Assembly (NCBI RefSeq): GCF_018402285.1 | Contig: NZ_JAGYJH010000006.1 | Span: 558,847-622,846, forward strand | Reading direction: 5' to 3' | Length of the DNA stretch: 64,000 bases | Origin: Hyphomonas sp. | GTDB taxonomy: Bacteria > Pseudomonadota > Alphaproteobacteria > Caulobacterales > Hyphomonadaceae | Part shown: positions 27,338 to 36,045 of the stretch, piece by piece | Layout of the letters: each line of letters begins with the position of its first letter | How positions within the stretch are numbered: position 1 is the first letter of the stretch | Made by a program: the position numbers and the translations under genes | Notes under the pieces: model-generated | Databases searched by the model: none | Told to the model about the DNA's origin: nothing | Seen by the model: only the letters and a program-made list of their open reading frames with translations

Positions 27338-27886
27338 ATGTCCTTGACCGTGTGCCCCGATCCGATCCTGCCGGAAGTCCTTCACGTGCTTCCTGCCCGT
27401 CATGTCGATGCGCGTGGCTGGTTTTCTGAAACTTATAATTCTGAGGCTTTTCGCAGGGCAGGTATCGAGTGTGATTTTGTCCAGGACAACCAGTCCCGGT
27501 CGGAGAAAGCCGGCACGATCCGCGGCCTTCATTTTCAGAAACCTCCGCACGCGCAGGCAAAACTCATCCGGTGCGCGCGGGGTCGCATACTGGATGTTGC
27601 CGTCGACATCCGGGCAGGGTCCCCGAGGTTCGGGGTGTTTACTCTTGTTGAACTCTCCGCGGACACCGGGCTGCAGCTGTTCATCCCGGCTGGCTTTGCA
27701 CACGGCTTCTGCACTCTGGAAGACGGGTGTGAGGTTGCCTACAAGGTTGACGCATTCTTTGCGCCCGGATGTGACGCCGGGATTGCCTACAATGATCCCG
27801 ACATCGGGATTGGCTGGCCTTTTCCGGAGCATGAGCTGCTTCTGTCCGACAAGGACCGAAAGCTGCCACGGCTGAAAGACCTGTGA
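27338..27886 (+). CDS. rfbC: dTDP-4-dehydrorhamnose 3,5-epimerase family protein
   Basis: A 182-residue cupin-fold enzyme of the RmlC family. The ATG at 27338 is preferred to a TTG immediately before. Family signatures are RHVDARGWFSETYN, DFVQDNQSRSEKAGTIRGLHFQ with the catalytic His in GLHFQ, KLIRCARGRILDVAVDIR, the IPAGFAHGF loop and YNDPDIGIGWP. It converts dTDP-4-keto-6-deoxyglucose to the L-lyxo epimer on the way to L-rhamnose. It overlaps rfbD by four bases (GTGA). rfbA and rfbB are not in the window, so they must lie elsewhere if rhamnose is made. Confidence 0.92.
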   Translation: MSLTVCPDPILPEVLHVLPARHVDARGWFSETYNSEAFRRAGIECDFVQDNQSRSEKAGTIRGLHFQKPPHAQAKLIRCARGRILDVAVDIRAGSPRFGVFTLVELSADTGLQLFIPAGFAHGFCTLEDGCEVAYKVDAFFAPGCDAGIAYNDPDIGIGWPFPEHELLLSDKDRKLPRLKDL

Positions 27887-28809
27887 CCGCAGGATCAGTT
27901 CACCGTGGCGGGCACCAGATGAGGTCGCCTGCCGGGCCAATTCTCGTCATTGGCCGAAATGGCCAGCTCGCCTTGTCGATTGCAGCTCTGGGCAGGCCGG
28001 ATACGAACTGCGTCGGCCGTCCGGAGGCTGACCTTGCAGACCCGGCAAAGCTCGCTGAGCTGATCGCTCGGATGAAGCCGCGCCTGGTGCTCAACGCGGG
28101 TGGTTTCACAAAGGTCGATCCAGCGGAAAGCCAGACAGAGGAAGCCTTCATCCTCAACCGCGATGGCCCGGCCCATCTGGCCCGTCTCTGCGCCGCCGCC
28201 GATATTCCTCTGATCCACGTCTCCACCGATTGTGTGTTTGATGGCCGGAAACAGACGTCCTATGCGCCTGATGATGTGCCTCAGCCACTCAGCGCCTATG
28301 GCCGCTCCAAGCGTGCGGGCGAAGAGGCGGTTGCAGTCAACTGCCGCAAACATCTCGTCGTGCGCGTGTCCTGGGTGTTTTCCGAACATGCTGACAATTT
28401 CGTCCGTACTATGCTGAGGCTCGCCGGGCAGCGAGACGCTGTTCTGGTGGTAAGCGATCAGATCGGCTACCCGACGTATTGCCCGGACCTTGCGGCTGGC
28501 CTTCTGGCGATGGCCGATCAAGTGCTGGCGCCGGGCTTTGACGAATGGGGCACTTATCATCTTGCCGGACGGGAAGAGATCGACCGGGCGAGCATGGCCG
28601 AGGCGATCTTTGCGCAAAGCCGCGCTATGGGAGGGCCATCTGCGCAGGTGATGCCAGTCCTGACGCGGGATTTTCCGACCCCGGCGGATCGCCCCCTGAA
28701 TGCCCGTCTGGATTCGGGCAAGGCTGCGGAGGTTTTTGGGCTACGGTTGCCGGACTGGCGGGCCGGTCTTCAGAAATCCGTCAGGGTTCTTGTGGCAGAG
28801 AAGAATTGA
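27883..28809 (+). CDS. rfbD: dTDP-4-dehydrorhamnose reductase family protein
   Basis: A 308-residue short-chain reductase (296 if the ATG at 27919 is used). The Rossmann motif is slightly altered (VIGRNGQLALSI in place of the usual GxxGQLG). RmlD signatures follow: VLNAGGFTKVDPAESQ, IHVSTDCVFDG, PLSAYGRSKRAGEE with the YxxxK dyad, RVSWVFSEHADNFVRTML and VSDQIGYPTY. It reduces the 4-keto sugar to dTDP-L-rhamnose in the cytoplasm. The start overlaps the rfbC stop, so the pair is coupled. Confidence 0.92.
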   Translation: MTAGSVHRGGHQMRSPAGPILVIGRNGQLALSIAALGRPDTNCVGRPEADLADPAKLAELIARMKPRLVLNAGGFTKVDPAESQTEEAFILNRDGPAHLARLCAAADIPLIHVSTDCVFDGRKQTSYAPDDVPQPLSAYGRSKRAGEEAVAVNCRKHLVVRVSWVFSEHADNFVRTMLRLAGQRDAVLVVSDQIGYPTYCPDLAAGLLAMADQVLAPGFDEWGTYHLAGREEIDRASMAEAIFAQSRAMGGPSAQVMPVLTRDFPTPADRPLNARLDSGKAAEVFGLRLPDWRAGLQKSVRVLVAEKN

Positions 28810-28847
28810 GCCCTCTTGGGGGCAGAGCTGAGGAAGGCGAGGAGACG

Positions 28848-29768
28848 ATGTACCCGATCAGCGAGATAGAAGAACGGATTCTTCAGACCCTTTCGGAAAA
28901 AGGCCCGCAGATCGGCAAGGAGCTTGCCTTTGCGATGCCCGATGTGCCGGTGCTGGCCCTGTGGCAGGCCTGTTTCCGCAGCCAGTCTTTCCTGATCTCG
29001 CACTTTGCGAGCTATTACCTGCGCTACGACATTACCCGCGAGGATCAGGTGCGGCTCAGCCCCTCGATCCTGCGGGACTTTCTTTCCTTCACCCTGTTCG
29101 GCCTGCCCGGGCAGCGGGAGCAGATGATCGAGCGGCAGGGCTCGCTCTCGAACATGCACAGGGAAATCAGCCGCGAGAAGATCGCTCTGGCGCAGGCGGC
29201 GATGAAGGGGGTGTTCCTGAAGCTCACCCGGGAAATCCGCAGCCAGATTTGCGCTTTCATCGCCGGGGACCTTGCCTATTTCCTCGCCCACAATGAGCCG
29301 CGCGAGCATGCTGCTTCGGGCGAGATGGTGAAGGGATCGGATGTCGACATCATCATCATCCTTTCCGACACGCTGCCCGATGAGGTGAAGGAGACGATTG
29401 ATGCCGAGATGATCCGGCTCAAATCCATCTATCTGCGCCATCCCGACCATCGCCAGGAAATCGATTTCATCACCAAGCGCCAGTCCCTGATGGAGCGCCA
29501 GTTCGGCTATTCCACCATCCATGACAAGATCGCCAGCAAGATTGCCTATGAATCGATGTTCCTGGGCGGATCGCTGACGCTCTACATGGAAGTGCGCGAT
29601 GCGATGTCGCGTCTGGGCGTGGACAAGCTGATCGAGGGGGATTTCGATCATGCGCTCAAGGATCGCAAGAATGCGATGCGCAAGCTGCTGCAGGTTGACG
29701 CCACCACGATTGATGACGAAACGCGCTCGCTGTTTTACTTCTCCCAGGAACGCGTAGAATTTTCCTGA
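28848..29768 (+). CDS. Uncharacterised nucleotidyltransferase-fold protein
   Basis: A 306-residue cytoplasmic protein with no membrane segment. The start at 28848 has GAGGAG just upstream; an open frame extends earlier without support. The central part has GSDVDIIIIL (about residues 163-172) and, some 35 residues later, QEIDFITKRQ. Together these match the polymerase-beta-type pattern of G-S, D-x-D and a third Asp. The N-terminus is helical with a winged-helix-like start (ISEIEERILQTLSEKGPQIGKELA). I do not recognise a named family. It sits between rfbD and an aminotransferase gene, so it could act on a nucleotide sugar, an RNA or a protein. Adenylyl- or uridylyltransfer is possible but unproven. 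Confidence 0.75.
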   Translation: MYPISEIEERILQTLSEKGPQIGKELAFAMPDVPVLALWQACFRSQSFLISHFASYYLRYDITREDQVRLSPSILRDFLSFTLFGLPGQREQMIERQGSLSNMHREISREKIALAQAAMKGVFLKLTREIRSQICAFIAGDLAYFLAHNEPREHAASGEMVKGSDVDIIIILSDTLPDEVKETIDAEMIRLKSIYLRHPDHRQEIDFITKRQSLMERQFGYSTIHDKIASKIAYESMFLGGSLTLYMEVRDAMSRLGVDKLIEGDFDHALKDRKNAMRKLLQVDATTIDDETRSLFYFSQERVEFS

Positions 29769-29799
29769 CACAGGCTGAAACCCTGACACAGGCTGAAAC
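29764..29799. repeat. Two tandem 18-bp copies spanning the stop codon of the nucleotidyltransferase-like gene
   Basis: CCTGACACAGGCTGAAAC is repeated exactly at 29764-29781 and 29782-29799. The first copy supplies the TGA stop. It is probably a slippage duplication; no function is evident. Confidence 0.65.
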
Positions 29800-29867
29800 C
29801 AAGTGTGACTGGAAAGAAGGCGCAGGGCGCGCCAGAGAGCGCGCTCAAGCTCATTTGAGGAACCGAC

Positions 29868-31022
29868 ATGCAATTCATCGACCTTCAGGCCCAGCGCCGC
29901 CGCATCGAACCTGAGATCAATGCGGCCGTGCAGTCCGTCATCGAAAGCGGGCGGTATGTTCTTGGGCCCGAGGTTGGCGAACTTGAGAAACAGCTGGCGG
30001 CCTGGTGCGGGGCAAAGCATGCGGTGACCTGCGCCAATGGCACCGACGCGCTGGCGCTGGCGCTGATGGCCTGGGCGCTGAAGCCGGGCGACGCGGTCTT
30101 CTGCCCGAGCTTTACCTTTGTGGCGACCGCGCAGGTGGTTCCGTGGCTTGGCGCGACCCCGGTGTTCGTGGATATTCAAGCGGCCACCTACAACATGGAT
30201 CCGGCAAGCCTTGAGGCGCAGATTGCGCGGGTGAAGGCGGAAGGTAAGCTGAAGCCGAAGGTGGTGATTGCGGTCGACCTTTTTGGTCAGCCAGCTGATT
30301 ATCCGGCGATCAGGGCGATCTGTGACCGGGAAGGGATGAAGCTCATCTCCGACACCGCGCAGGGCTATGGCTGCACGCTGAACGGCCGGCATCCCTCCGA
30401 CTGGGCAGACATTGCCACGACGAGCTTCTTCCCGGCCAAGCCCCTCGGCTGCTATGGCGATGGCGGCGCGATCGTGACCAATGACAGCGCGCTGGCCGAG
30501 CTGATCGAGTCGCTGCGGGTCTACGGCAAGGTGACGCCGACCGATGCGGCGCAGCGCAACTTCCATCATGATCCGAAATATCTGTCGCTGCGCGTAGGTA
30601 TGAATTCGCGGCTTGATACGATCCAGGCGGCGATCCTGCTTGAGAAGCTGAAGATATTTGCCGATGAGATCGAAAAGCGCGAAGCGATTGCCCGGCGCTA
30701 TTCAGCCGCCTTCAAGGGCAATGTGCGCCGTGTGCCGGCAGTCATCGAGGGCGGCCAGTCGGTCTGGGCCCAGTATGTCATCGAGCATGAAAACCGCGAC
30801 GGGCTGCAGGCGCATCTGACAGCCAAGGGGATTCCGAGCATGGTTTATTATCCCGTGCCGATCCACAGCCAGGATTTTGCTGCCCGCTTTGCTCCGCCCG
30901 AGGGGAGCCTCCCGGTTACCGAAACGGCGAGCCGGCATGTTCTTGCCCTGCCGATGCATCCTTATCTGCCTGCGGAAGATCAGGACCGGGTGATCGAGGC
31001 GGTACTCGGGTTTAACGGGTGA
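29868..31022 (+). CDS. DegT/DnrJ/EryC1/StrS family sugar aminotransferase
   Basis: A 384-residue PLP enzyme with a clear SD (TTTGAGGAACCGAC before ATG). It begins MQFIDLQAQRR, then GRYVLGPEVGELEKQLA, CANGTDALALALMA, VDLFGQPADY and SDTAQGYG. The PLP lysine is Lys191 in FFPAKPLGCYGDGGA, followed by RVGMNSRLDTIQAAIL. Such enzymes aminate keto sugars on nucleotide carriers for surface glycans; close relatives include UDP-sugar 3- and 4-aminotransferases. The substrate cannot be read from sequence. It follows the rfbCD genes and the nucleotidyltransferase-like gene on the same strand, with a 99-base gap. Confidence 0.92.
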   Translation: MQFIDLQAQRRRIEPEINAAVQSVIESGRYVLGPEVGELEKQLAAWCGAKHAVTCANGTDALALALMAWALKPGDAVFCPSFTFVATAQVVPWLGATPVFVDIQAATYNMDPASLEAQIARVKAEGKLKPKVVIAVDLFGQPADYPAIRAICDREGMKLISDTAQGYGCTLNGRHPSDWADIATTSFFPAKPLGCYGDGGAIVTNDSALAELIESLRVYGKVTPTDAAQRNFHHDPKYLSLRVGMNSRLDTIQAAILLEKLKIFADEIEKREAIARRYSAAFKGNVRRVPAVIEGGQSVWAQYVIEHENRDGLQAHLTAKGIPSMVYYPVPIHSQDFAARFAPPEGSLPVTETASRHVLALPMHPYLPAEDQDRVIEAVLGFNG

Positions 31023-31158
31023 TCAGGGACAGGTGCCTGAAGATTTTATCAGGATCTTTTCGGGCTAGGGTTCACTCAAAAGAAAGTGGAAGGCCACCCC
31101 TGGCTGATCGGAGGCAGGGTGGGCTCTACAGGCTGGATAGGGTAGGAGTGCCGGATAG

Positions 31159-31413
31159 CTAAACCGGCCTCTTTTTCAGTTCAGCCGACACCAGCCGCAG
31201 AATGTCCGACGGGGCTGCGTCCAGTGCTGAAGTCAGCCTGAGGAACTCGACTACATCGAGTCTGCGTTCACCAAGTTCGATCTTCGCGACGAAAGACTGT
31301 GGAACCCCCAGCATATCGGCGACTTCCTGTTGCGACAGGCCAGCCTTCTGTCGTGAACTCTTCAGCTCACGGACCAGGACACGGTGTGCCGGAGATCGAA
31401 GCGACTTTGACAA
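31159..31413 (-). CDS. XRE family helix-turn-helix regulator
   Basis: An 84-residue DNA-binding protein with a classic HTH: RELKSSRQKAGLSQQEVADMLGVPQSFVAKIELGERR, where LSQQEVADMLGVPQSFVAKIE covers helices two and three. The start is uncertain; TTG 31413 (preceded by GGTGGG) gives a domain-sized protein, while the frame stays open to 31587. It is divergent from an ECF sigma factor gene, and an inverted repeat (31447-31481) lies just upstream, so autoregulation or control of the sigma gene is likely. Confidence 0.8.
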   Translation of the reverse strand: MSKSLRSPAHRVLVRELKSSRQKAGLSQQEVADMLGVPQSFVAKIELGERRLDVVEFLRLTSALDAAPSDILRLVSAELKKRPV

Positions 31414-31446
31414 AGGTCCCACCAGAACAAAAAAGCATTGATTTTC

Positions 31447-31481
31447 TAATCCTGATCGCGGATAATCCCATTTTAGGATTA
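31447..31481. promoter_or_regulatory. Inverted repeat between the XRE regulator and the sigma factor gene
   Basis: TAATCCT (31447-31453) and AGGATTA (31475-31481) are perfect inverted copies 21 bases apart; a further ATAATCCC lies between them. The region is AT-rich compared with its surroundings and sits in front of the XRE gene, as an autoregulatory operator would. Confidence 0.5.
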
Positions 31482-31612
31482 AATGGATTTCGCCATGGAA
31501 TGCGGCGCGACGATACCTGAAGAAACTGGAGGCCAGTGCATCTCGGTCTGGAAGGATGCGCTTCGGCCAGGCATGGAGAAGCTGCATGGCCTGAGTGGCT
31601 TTGCCGACTTTA

Positions 31613-32266
31613 ATGCGCGTGACTGACCCGGCTACTCACCCTAAGCCTGCCGTACACACTTTACGGACTCGGGCACGAATTGAGGATCGCGCAGCGCCCT
31701 GCACTGCCCCGCAGCAACGTGGTGAGCGCGCGCCGTGCGACGGCCTTACCCAAGTCTTTCGCGCTCAGTACCGCCAGCTACTTCGCTTCTGCCGGATACG
31801 GGTGCGCAACGACGCCGATGCAGAGGACATCGTGCAAGCTGCCTTCCTTGCGGCGCGAAGAGCCTATCCGGAAAAGGGAATAGAAGAACTTCGGCCGCTA
31901 TTGTTCACTTTGGTCCGCAACACTGCCTTGAACCATCTCAAGGCCTCATGGAACCGTCGGCGCCATGGAGACGATGTGAGCGCGTTGAGCGAGCAGTTGC
32001 CATGCCCTGCCAGCCCGTGCCCTGAGAAACAACTGATCGACTCCGAGCGCCTTGCCCTTGTCGAGGCAGTGATGTCGGGAATGACTCCGAGGCGGCAGAT
32101 CGCGCTGCGGCTGCACCGGTATGAAGGCTTTTCCTATGAGGAGATTGCGAGGCGCCTGTCGATCTCTCCAACCGCAGTGAAGAAGCATGTGGCCCGCGGT
32201 GTCGCCGAAATAGCAGCGCGTCTTGCAGAGGCCGAAGATCCGGCCGGCAAAGACAGGCAGGGGTGA
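31613..32266 (+). CDS. RNA polymerase sigma factor, ECF (sigma-70) family
   Basis: A 217-residue protein from the ATG at 31613. Region 2 is seen as QVFRAQYRQLLRFC, then DADAEDIVQAAFLAARR and LFTLVRNTALNHLKASWNRRR. Region 4 follows as MTPRRQIALRLHRYEGFSYEEIARRLSISPTAVKKHVARG. The pattern resembles FecI-type factors for iron or polymer uptake, but no fecR anti-sigma gene or TonB receptor follows. Only about 200 bases separate it from metK, which runs in the opposite direction, and a short frame there beginning MTEAGHWASRR might be a decayed fecR start. Confidence 0.88.
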   Translation: MRVTDPATHPKPAVHTLRTRARIEDRAAPCTAPQQRGERAPCDGLTQVFRAQYRQLLRFCRIRVRNDADAEDIVQAAFLAARRAYPEKGIEELRPLLFTLVRNTALNHLKASWNRRRHGDDVSALSEQLPCPASPCPEKQLIDSERLALVEAVMSGMTPRRQIALRLHRYEGFSYEEIARRLSISPTAVKKHVARGVAEIAARLAEAEDPAGKDRQG

Positions 32267-32431
32267 CAGGGCAGGACCCGCGCCATGACGGAAGCGGGCC
32301 ATTGGGCGAGCCGGCGCTTTGCAGCGCTTCGGGCAGTGCTTTGGCAGATGCAAGCCTATCTGCGAGGAACGATCAGCGATCGCATCTGCGCCGCAATGGG
32401 TTGCCCATGCTTTGCAGTTCGGGGAAGGGGC

Positions 32432-32463
32432 CCCGTGGGGACGGCGGTTGCCGTCCCCACGGG
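32432..32463. terminator. Bidirectional hairpin between the sigma factor gene and metK
   Basis: A perfect 14-bp stem, CCCGTGGGGACGGC (32432-32445) with 32450-32463, closed by a GGTT loop. It lies just downstream of metK (minus strand) and downstream of the sigma factor (plus strand). Plus-strand sequence continues TTCGTTT. It is very stable and well placed to stop transcription from both sides. Confidence 0.7.
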
Positions 32464-32468
32464 TTCGT

Positions 32469-33651
32469 TTAGTTGACGAGGCGCGTGAGTTCGCTTGCCA
32501 GGTCGGTCTTTTCCCAGGTGAAGGTGCCGTCCGTGCCCGGAATACGGCCGAAATGGCCGTAGGCGGCTGTCGGCGCGTAGATCGGGCTTGCAAGCTTCAG
32601 ATGCGTGCGAATGCCCTTGGGCGAGAGGTCGAAGAGTTCACGCACGGCCTTGGCGATGCGGGCTTCGTCGGCCTGGCCGGTGCCGTGGGTGTCGACATAG
32701 ATCGAGAGCGGCTGGGCGACGCCAATGGCATAGGACACCTGGATGGTGCAGCGGGTGGCGAGGCCGGCGGCGACGATGTTCTTGGCGAGGTAGCGCGTGG
32801 CATAGGCAGCCGAACGGTCAACCTTCGACGGGTCCTTGCCCGAGAAGGCGCCGCCGCCATGAGGGGCTGCGCCGCCATAGGTGTCGACGATGATCTTGCG
32901 GCCGGTGAGGCCGGTGTCTCCGTCCGGGCCGCCGATAACGAAGCTGCCGGTGGGGTTGACGTAGAACTTGTCTTCCGGCGGGAACCAGCCTTCGGGAAGG
33001 ACCGCCTTCACGACCGGGCGGATGATCTCGCGCAGCTCGTCCTGGCTGACGCCGGCCTTGTGCTGGTGGGAGACGACGACAGCGTTGACGCCAACCGGGC
33101 GCGAGCCTTCATACTGAAGCGTGACCTGGCTTTTCGCGTCGGGCTCAAGCTGCGGGTTCTTGCCCGAATGGCGCAGGCCTGCGAGCTTTTGCAGGATCTG
33201 GTGAGAATAGATGAGCGTGGCCGGCATCAGTTCTGGGGTTTCATTGGTCGCATAGCCGAACATGATGCCCTGGTCGCCGGCGCCTTCTTCCTTGAAGAGG
33301 CCCTGGCCTTCTTCAACGCCCTGGGCAATCTCGGAGGATTGTCCGTGGACGTGGTTTTCAACGGCCATCTTTTCCCAATGGAAGCCATCCTGCTCATAGC
33401 CGATTTTCTTCACGACCGCGCGGGCAGCGGCGTTCATCTCGTCATGGGTGACGACGGCGCCGTTATTGGTGCGCACTTCACCGGCGAGGACAACGCGGTT
33501 GGTAGTGCAAAGTGTTTCGACGGCGACCTTCGCAGGTCGGGTCCCTGCTCAGGAACAGGTCGACGATGGCGTCCGAGATCTGGTCGGAGACCTTGTCGGG
33601 ATGTCCCTCGGCAACGCTCTCGCTGGTGAACTCATGGGATTTCAGGGGCAT
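32469..33651 (-). CDS. metK: Methionine adenosyltransferase, with a 1-base frameshift in this sequence
   Basis: SAM synthetase, read from the ATG at 33649-33651 with GAGAGGAG nine bases upstream. The start reads [19 protein letters not shown] and [15 protein letters not shown]. At 33534 one extra base shifts the frame. Removing it restores [25 protein letters not shown], which joins the intact remainder ([57 protein letters not shown]). As printed, translation would stop after about 50 residues. The gene makes the SAM used by the methyltransferases here and is normally essential and single-copy, so a sequence error is the simplest explanation. It is last in the ahcY-purU-metK operon. Confidence 0.92.
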
Positions 33652-33675
33652 TTCAAAGGCTCCTCTCGGAAAAAG

Positions 33676-34533
33676 TTACCGGGCGAACACGACTGTGCGG
33701 CCGGAATTGAGAAAGATACGGTGTTCGGCATGGGCCTTAACGGCCCGCAGCAGGGCGATGCCTTCAATATGGCGACCGGTTTCGACCATGTCCTCGGGCG
33801 TGAACGTGTGATCGATCGTTTCGGTGGCCTGGGTGATAATCGGGCCTTCATCGAGATCGGCAGTTACGTAATGGGCGGTTGCGCCGATCACCTTCACGCC
33901 TCGGGCGTGGGCCTGGTGATAGGGCCGGGCGCCCTTGAAGCCGGGCAGGAAGGAATGGTGGATGTTGATGACCTGGCCTTCAAGGCGGCTGCAGGCCTCC
34001 TCGCTCAGAACCTGCATATAACGCGCAAGAACGACGAGTTCGGAGCTTGTTTCCTCGATGATCCCGTAAAGACGTGCTTCGGCTTCAGGCTTAGTGGCTG
34101 CTGTCACCGGCACATGAAACCAGGGCAGGCCCCAGTGCGCAAAGGCCGGTTTCAGCGTGTCATGATTTGACACGATGCCTGTGATCTCGACGGGCAGCTC
34201 TCCCCGCCGGGCGGCATAGAGCAGCGTGTTCGCGCAATGGTCCGACTTCGAGACCATGAGCAGGGTGCGCAGCTTCTCATCCGAAGGACGGATCTGCCAG
34301 TCCGCCTTGATCTCTTCAGCCAGGGGCGCCATGGCGGTACTCACCGCGTCGAGCGAGCCGCCATTGCCCGGCGGGCTGAAGACCAGCCGGGCAAAGAAGC
34401 GGTTCGTCTGCCGGTCGCCGAAGGTGCGCGAGGTCACGATGAAGCAGCCATGCTCCTGCATGAGCCGGGCAAGGCTGGCAACAAGGCCAACCCTGTCCGG
34501 GCAGCTCAGGGTAAGGATGAACGACTGCGACAA
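33676..34533 (-). CDS. purU: Formyltetrahydrofolate deformylase
   Basis: A 285-residue enzyme that hydrolyses 10-formyl-THF to THF and formate, balancing one-carbon pools. The N-terminal ACT domain starts FILTLSCPDRVGLVASLARLM. The catalytic formyl-transferase-like domain shows GIVSNHD, NIHHSFLPGFKGARPYHQA and DEGPIITQ, with the Asn-His-Asp set of the family. It sits between ahcY (19 bases) and metK (24 bases) on the same strand, placing it in the methionine/SAM cycle where formyl-THF and methyl-THF balance matters. Confidence 0.95.
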   Translation of the reverse strand: MSQSFILTLSCPDRVGLVASLARLMQEHGCFIVTSRTFGDRQTNRFFARLVFSPPGNGGSLDAVSTAMAPLAEEIKADWQIRPSDEKLRTLLMVSKSDHCANTLLYAARRGELPVEITGIVSNHDTLKPAFAHWGLPWFHVPVTAATKPEAEARLYGIIEETSSELVVLARYMQVLSEEACSRLEGQVINIHHSFLPGFKGARPYHQAHARGVKVIGATAHYVTADLDEGPIITQATETIDHTFTPEDMVETGRHIEGIALLRAVKAHAEHRIFLNSGRTVVFAR

Positions 34534-34552
34534 GTATGTCCCCGGGGCCCGA

Positions 34553-35962
34553 TCAGTAACGGTAATGATCGGGCTTGAACGGGCCGGCCGTGTCGACGCC
34601 GATATAGGCCGCCTGATCGCCCGAGAGTTCGGTGAGCTTCACGCCGAGCTTTTCAAGGTGTAGGCGGGCAACTTTCTCGTCGAGATGCTTGGGCAGGGTA
34701 TAAACCTTGTTTTCGTATTCGGCGCCCTTCGTCCAGAGCTCGATCTGGGCGAGCGTCTGGTTGGTGAACGAGGCCGACATCACGAAGGAAGGGTGGCCGG
34801 TGGCGTTGCCGAGGTTTACGAGGCGGCCTTCCGACAGCAGGATGATACGCTTGCCATCCGGGAAGGTGATCATGTCCACCTGCGGCTTGATGTTGGTCCA
34901 CTGAAAGTTCTTCAACGAGTCAACTTCGATCTCGTTGTCGAAGTGGCCGATATTGCAGACGATCGCCATGTCTTTCATGGCGCGCATGTGGTCGACCGTG
35001 ATGATGTTCTTGTTGCCCGTAGCAGTGACGAAGATATCAAACTGCGACGCGGCGTCGTTCATCGTGGTGACTTCATAGCCGTCCATCGCCGCCTGCAGGG
35101 CGCAGATCGGGTCGATTTCGGAAACGGCGACGCGGGCGCCGGAACCCGAGAGGGAAGCGGCCGAGCCCTTGCCGACATCGCCATAACCGGCGACGAAGGC
35201 GCGCTTGCCGGCCATCATCACGTCGGTGCCGCGGCGGATCGCGTCAACGAGGGACTCCTTGCAGCCATACTTGTTGTCGAATTTCGACTTGGTGACGGAG
35301 TCGTTGACGTTGATCGCCGGGAAGGGCAACTCGCCGCGCTTTTCCATCTGGTAGAGGCGATTGACGCCCGTGGTGGTCTCTTCCGAGACGCCCTTGATGC
35401 CGGCCTTGGTCTTGGCAAACCAGCCGGGGCTGGCGGCGATGCGCTTGCGGATCTGGGCGAAGAGGACCTTCTCTTCTTCCGAGCCCGGATTTTTCAGGAC
35501 CGACGGGTCAGCTTCGGCCTTTTCACCGAGGACGAGATACATCGTGGCGTCACCGCCATCGTCGAGGATCAGGTTGGGCGCGGTGCCGTCATGCCAGTGG
35601 AAGAGACGGTCGGTGTAATCCCAGTACTCTTCGAGGGTTTCGCCCTTGTAGGCCCAGACAGGCGTGCCGTTGGCGACGATGGCGGCGGCGGCGTGGTCCT
35701 GGGTCGAGTAGATGTTGCAGGAGACCCACTGGACGTCGGCGCCGAGCGCTTCGAGCGTCTGGATCAGGACCGCGGTCTGGATTGTCATGTGGAGCGAGCC
35801 GGCGATCTTGGCGCCTTTCAGGGGCTGGCTTGGGCCGAACTCTTCACGGGCGGCCATCAGGCCCGGCATTTCGGTTTCCGCGATGTCCATTTCCTTCTGG
35901 CCGAACTCGGCCAGCGAGATGTCCTTCACGAAATAGTCCTTGGGGAGGGCTTTGGCGCTCAT
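34553..35962 (-). CDS. ahcY: Adenosylhomocysteinase
   Basis: A 469-residue NAD-dependent hydrolase that splits S-adenosylhomocysteine to adenosine and homocysteine, relieving product inhibition of methyltransferases. Signatures include [53 protein letters not shown], the Rossmann [10 protein letters not shown] and the C-terminal PFKPDHYRY. The length and insert match the bacterial long form. AAAGGA lies eight bases before the ATG. It heads the ahcY-purU-metK operon, and a palindrome (ATATCTTGATAT) lies just upstream. Confidence 0.97.
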   Translation of the reverse strand: MSAKALPKDYFVKDISLAEFGQKEMDIAETEMPGLMAAREEFGPSQPLKGAKIAGSLHMTIQTAVLIQTLEALGADVQWVSCNIYSTQDHAAAAIVANGTPVWAYKGETLEEYWDYTDRLFHWHDGTAPNLILDDGGDATMYLVLGEKAEADPSVLKNPGSEEEKVLFAQIRKRIAASPGWFAKTKAGIKGVSEETTTGVNRLYQMEKRGELPFPAINVNDSVTKSKFDNKYGCKESLVDAIRRGTDVMMAGKRAFVAGYGDVGKGSAASLSGSGARVAVSEIDPICALQAAMDGYEVTTMNDAASQFDIFVTATGNKNIITVDHMRAMKDMAIVCNIGHFDNEIEVDSLKNFQWTNIKPQVDMITFPDGKRIILLSEGRLVNLGNATGHPSFVMSASFTNQTLAQIELWTKGAEYENKVYTLPKHLDEKVARLHLEKLGVKLTELSGDQAAYIGVDTAGPFKPDHYRY

Positions 35963-35989
35963 ATCAACGATCCTTTATATCTTGATATG
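35960..35989 (-). promoter_or_regulatory. Palindromic operator-like site upstream of ahcY
   Basis: ATATCTTGATAT (35977-35988) has perfect ATATC/GATAT arms. CATATCA (35960-35966, overlapping the start codon) and TGATATG (35983-35989) form a second pair. The site covers the ribosome-binding region of ahcY. An ArsR-type SAH-responsive regulator (SahR) is a reasonable candidate, but this is inference. Confidence 0.4.
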
Positions 35990-36045
35990 CCGTTATCATG
36001 CGAATATCGTGTCCGCAATCCTGTGCAGCCTAGAGCCTCGCGCTG

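Noticed and set aside
28770-30569. 599-codon frame antisense to the nucleotidyltransferase-like and aminotransferase genes
   Set aside because: Covers two real plus-strand genes and their gap; the protein has no recognisable motif.
31483-31626. 47-codon frame between the XRE and sigma factor genes
   Set aside because: No ribosome site, overlaps the sigma start and the inverted repeat; probably leader sequence.
33652-33675. SAM or SAM/SAH riboswitch upstream of metK
   Set aside because: Only 24 bases separate purU from metK, too little for any known class; the ahcY leader before the IS remnant is also short and shows only a DNA palindrome.
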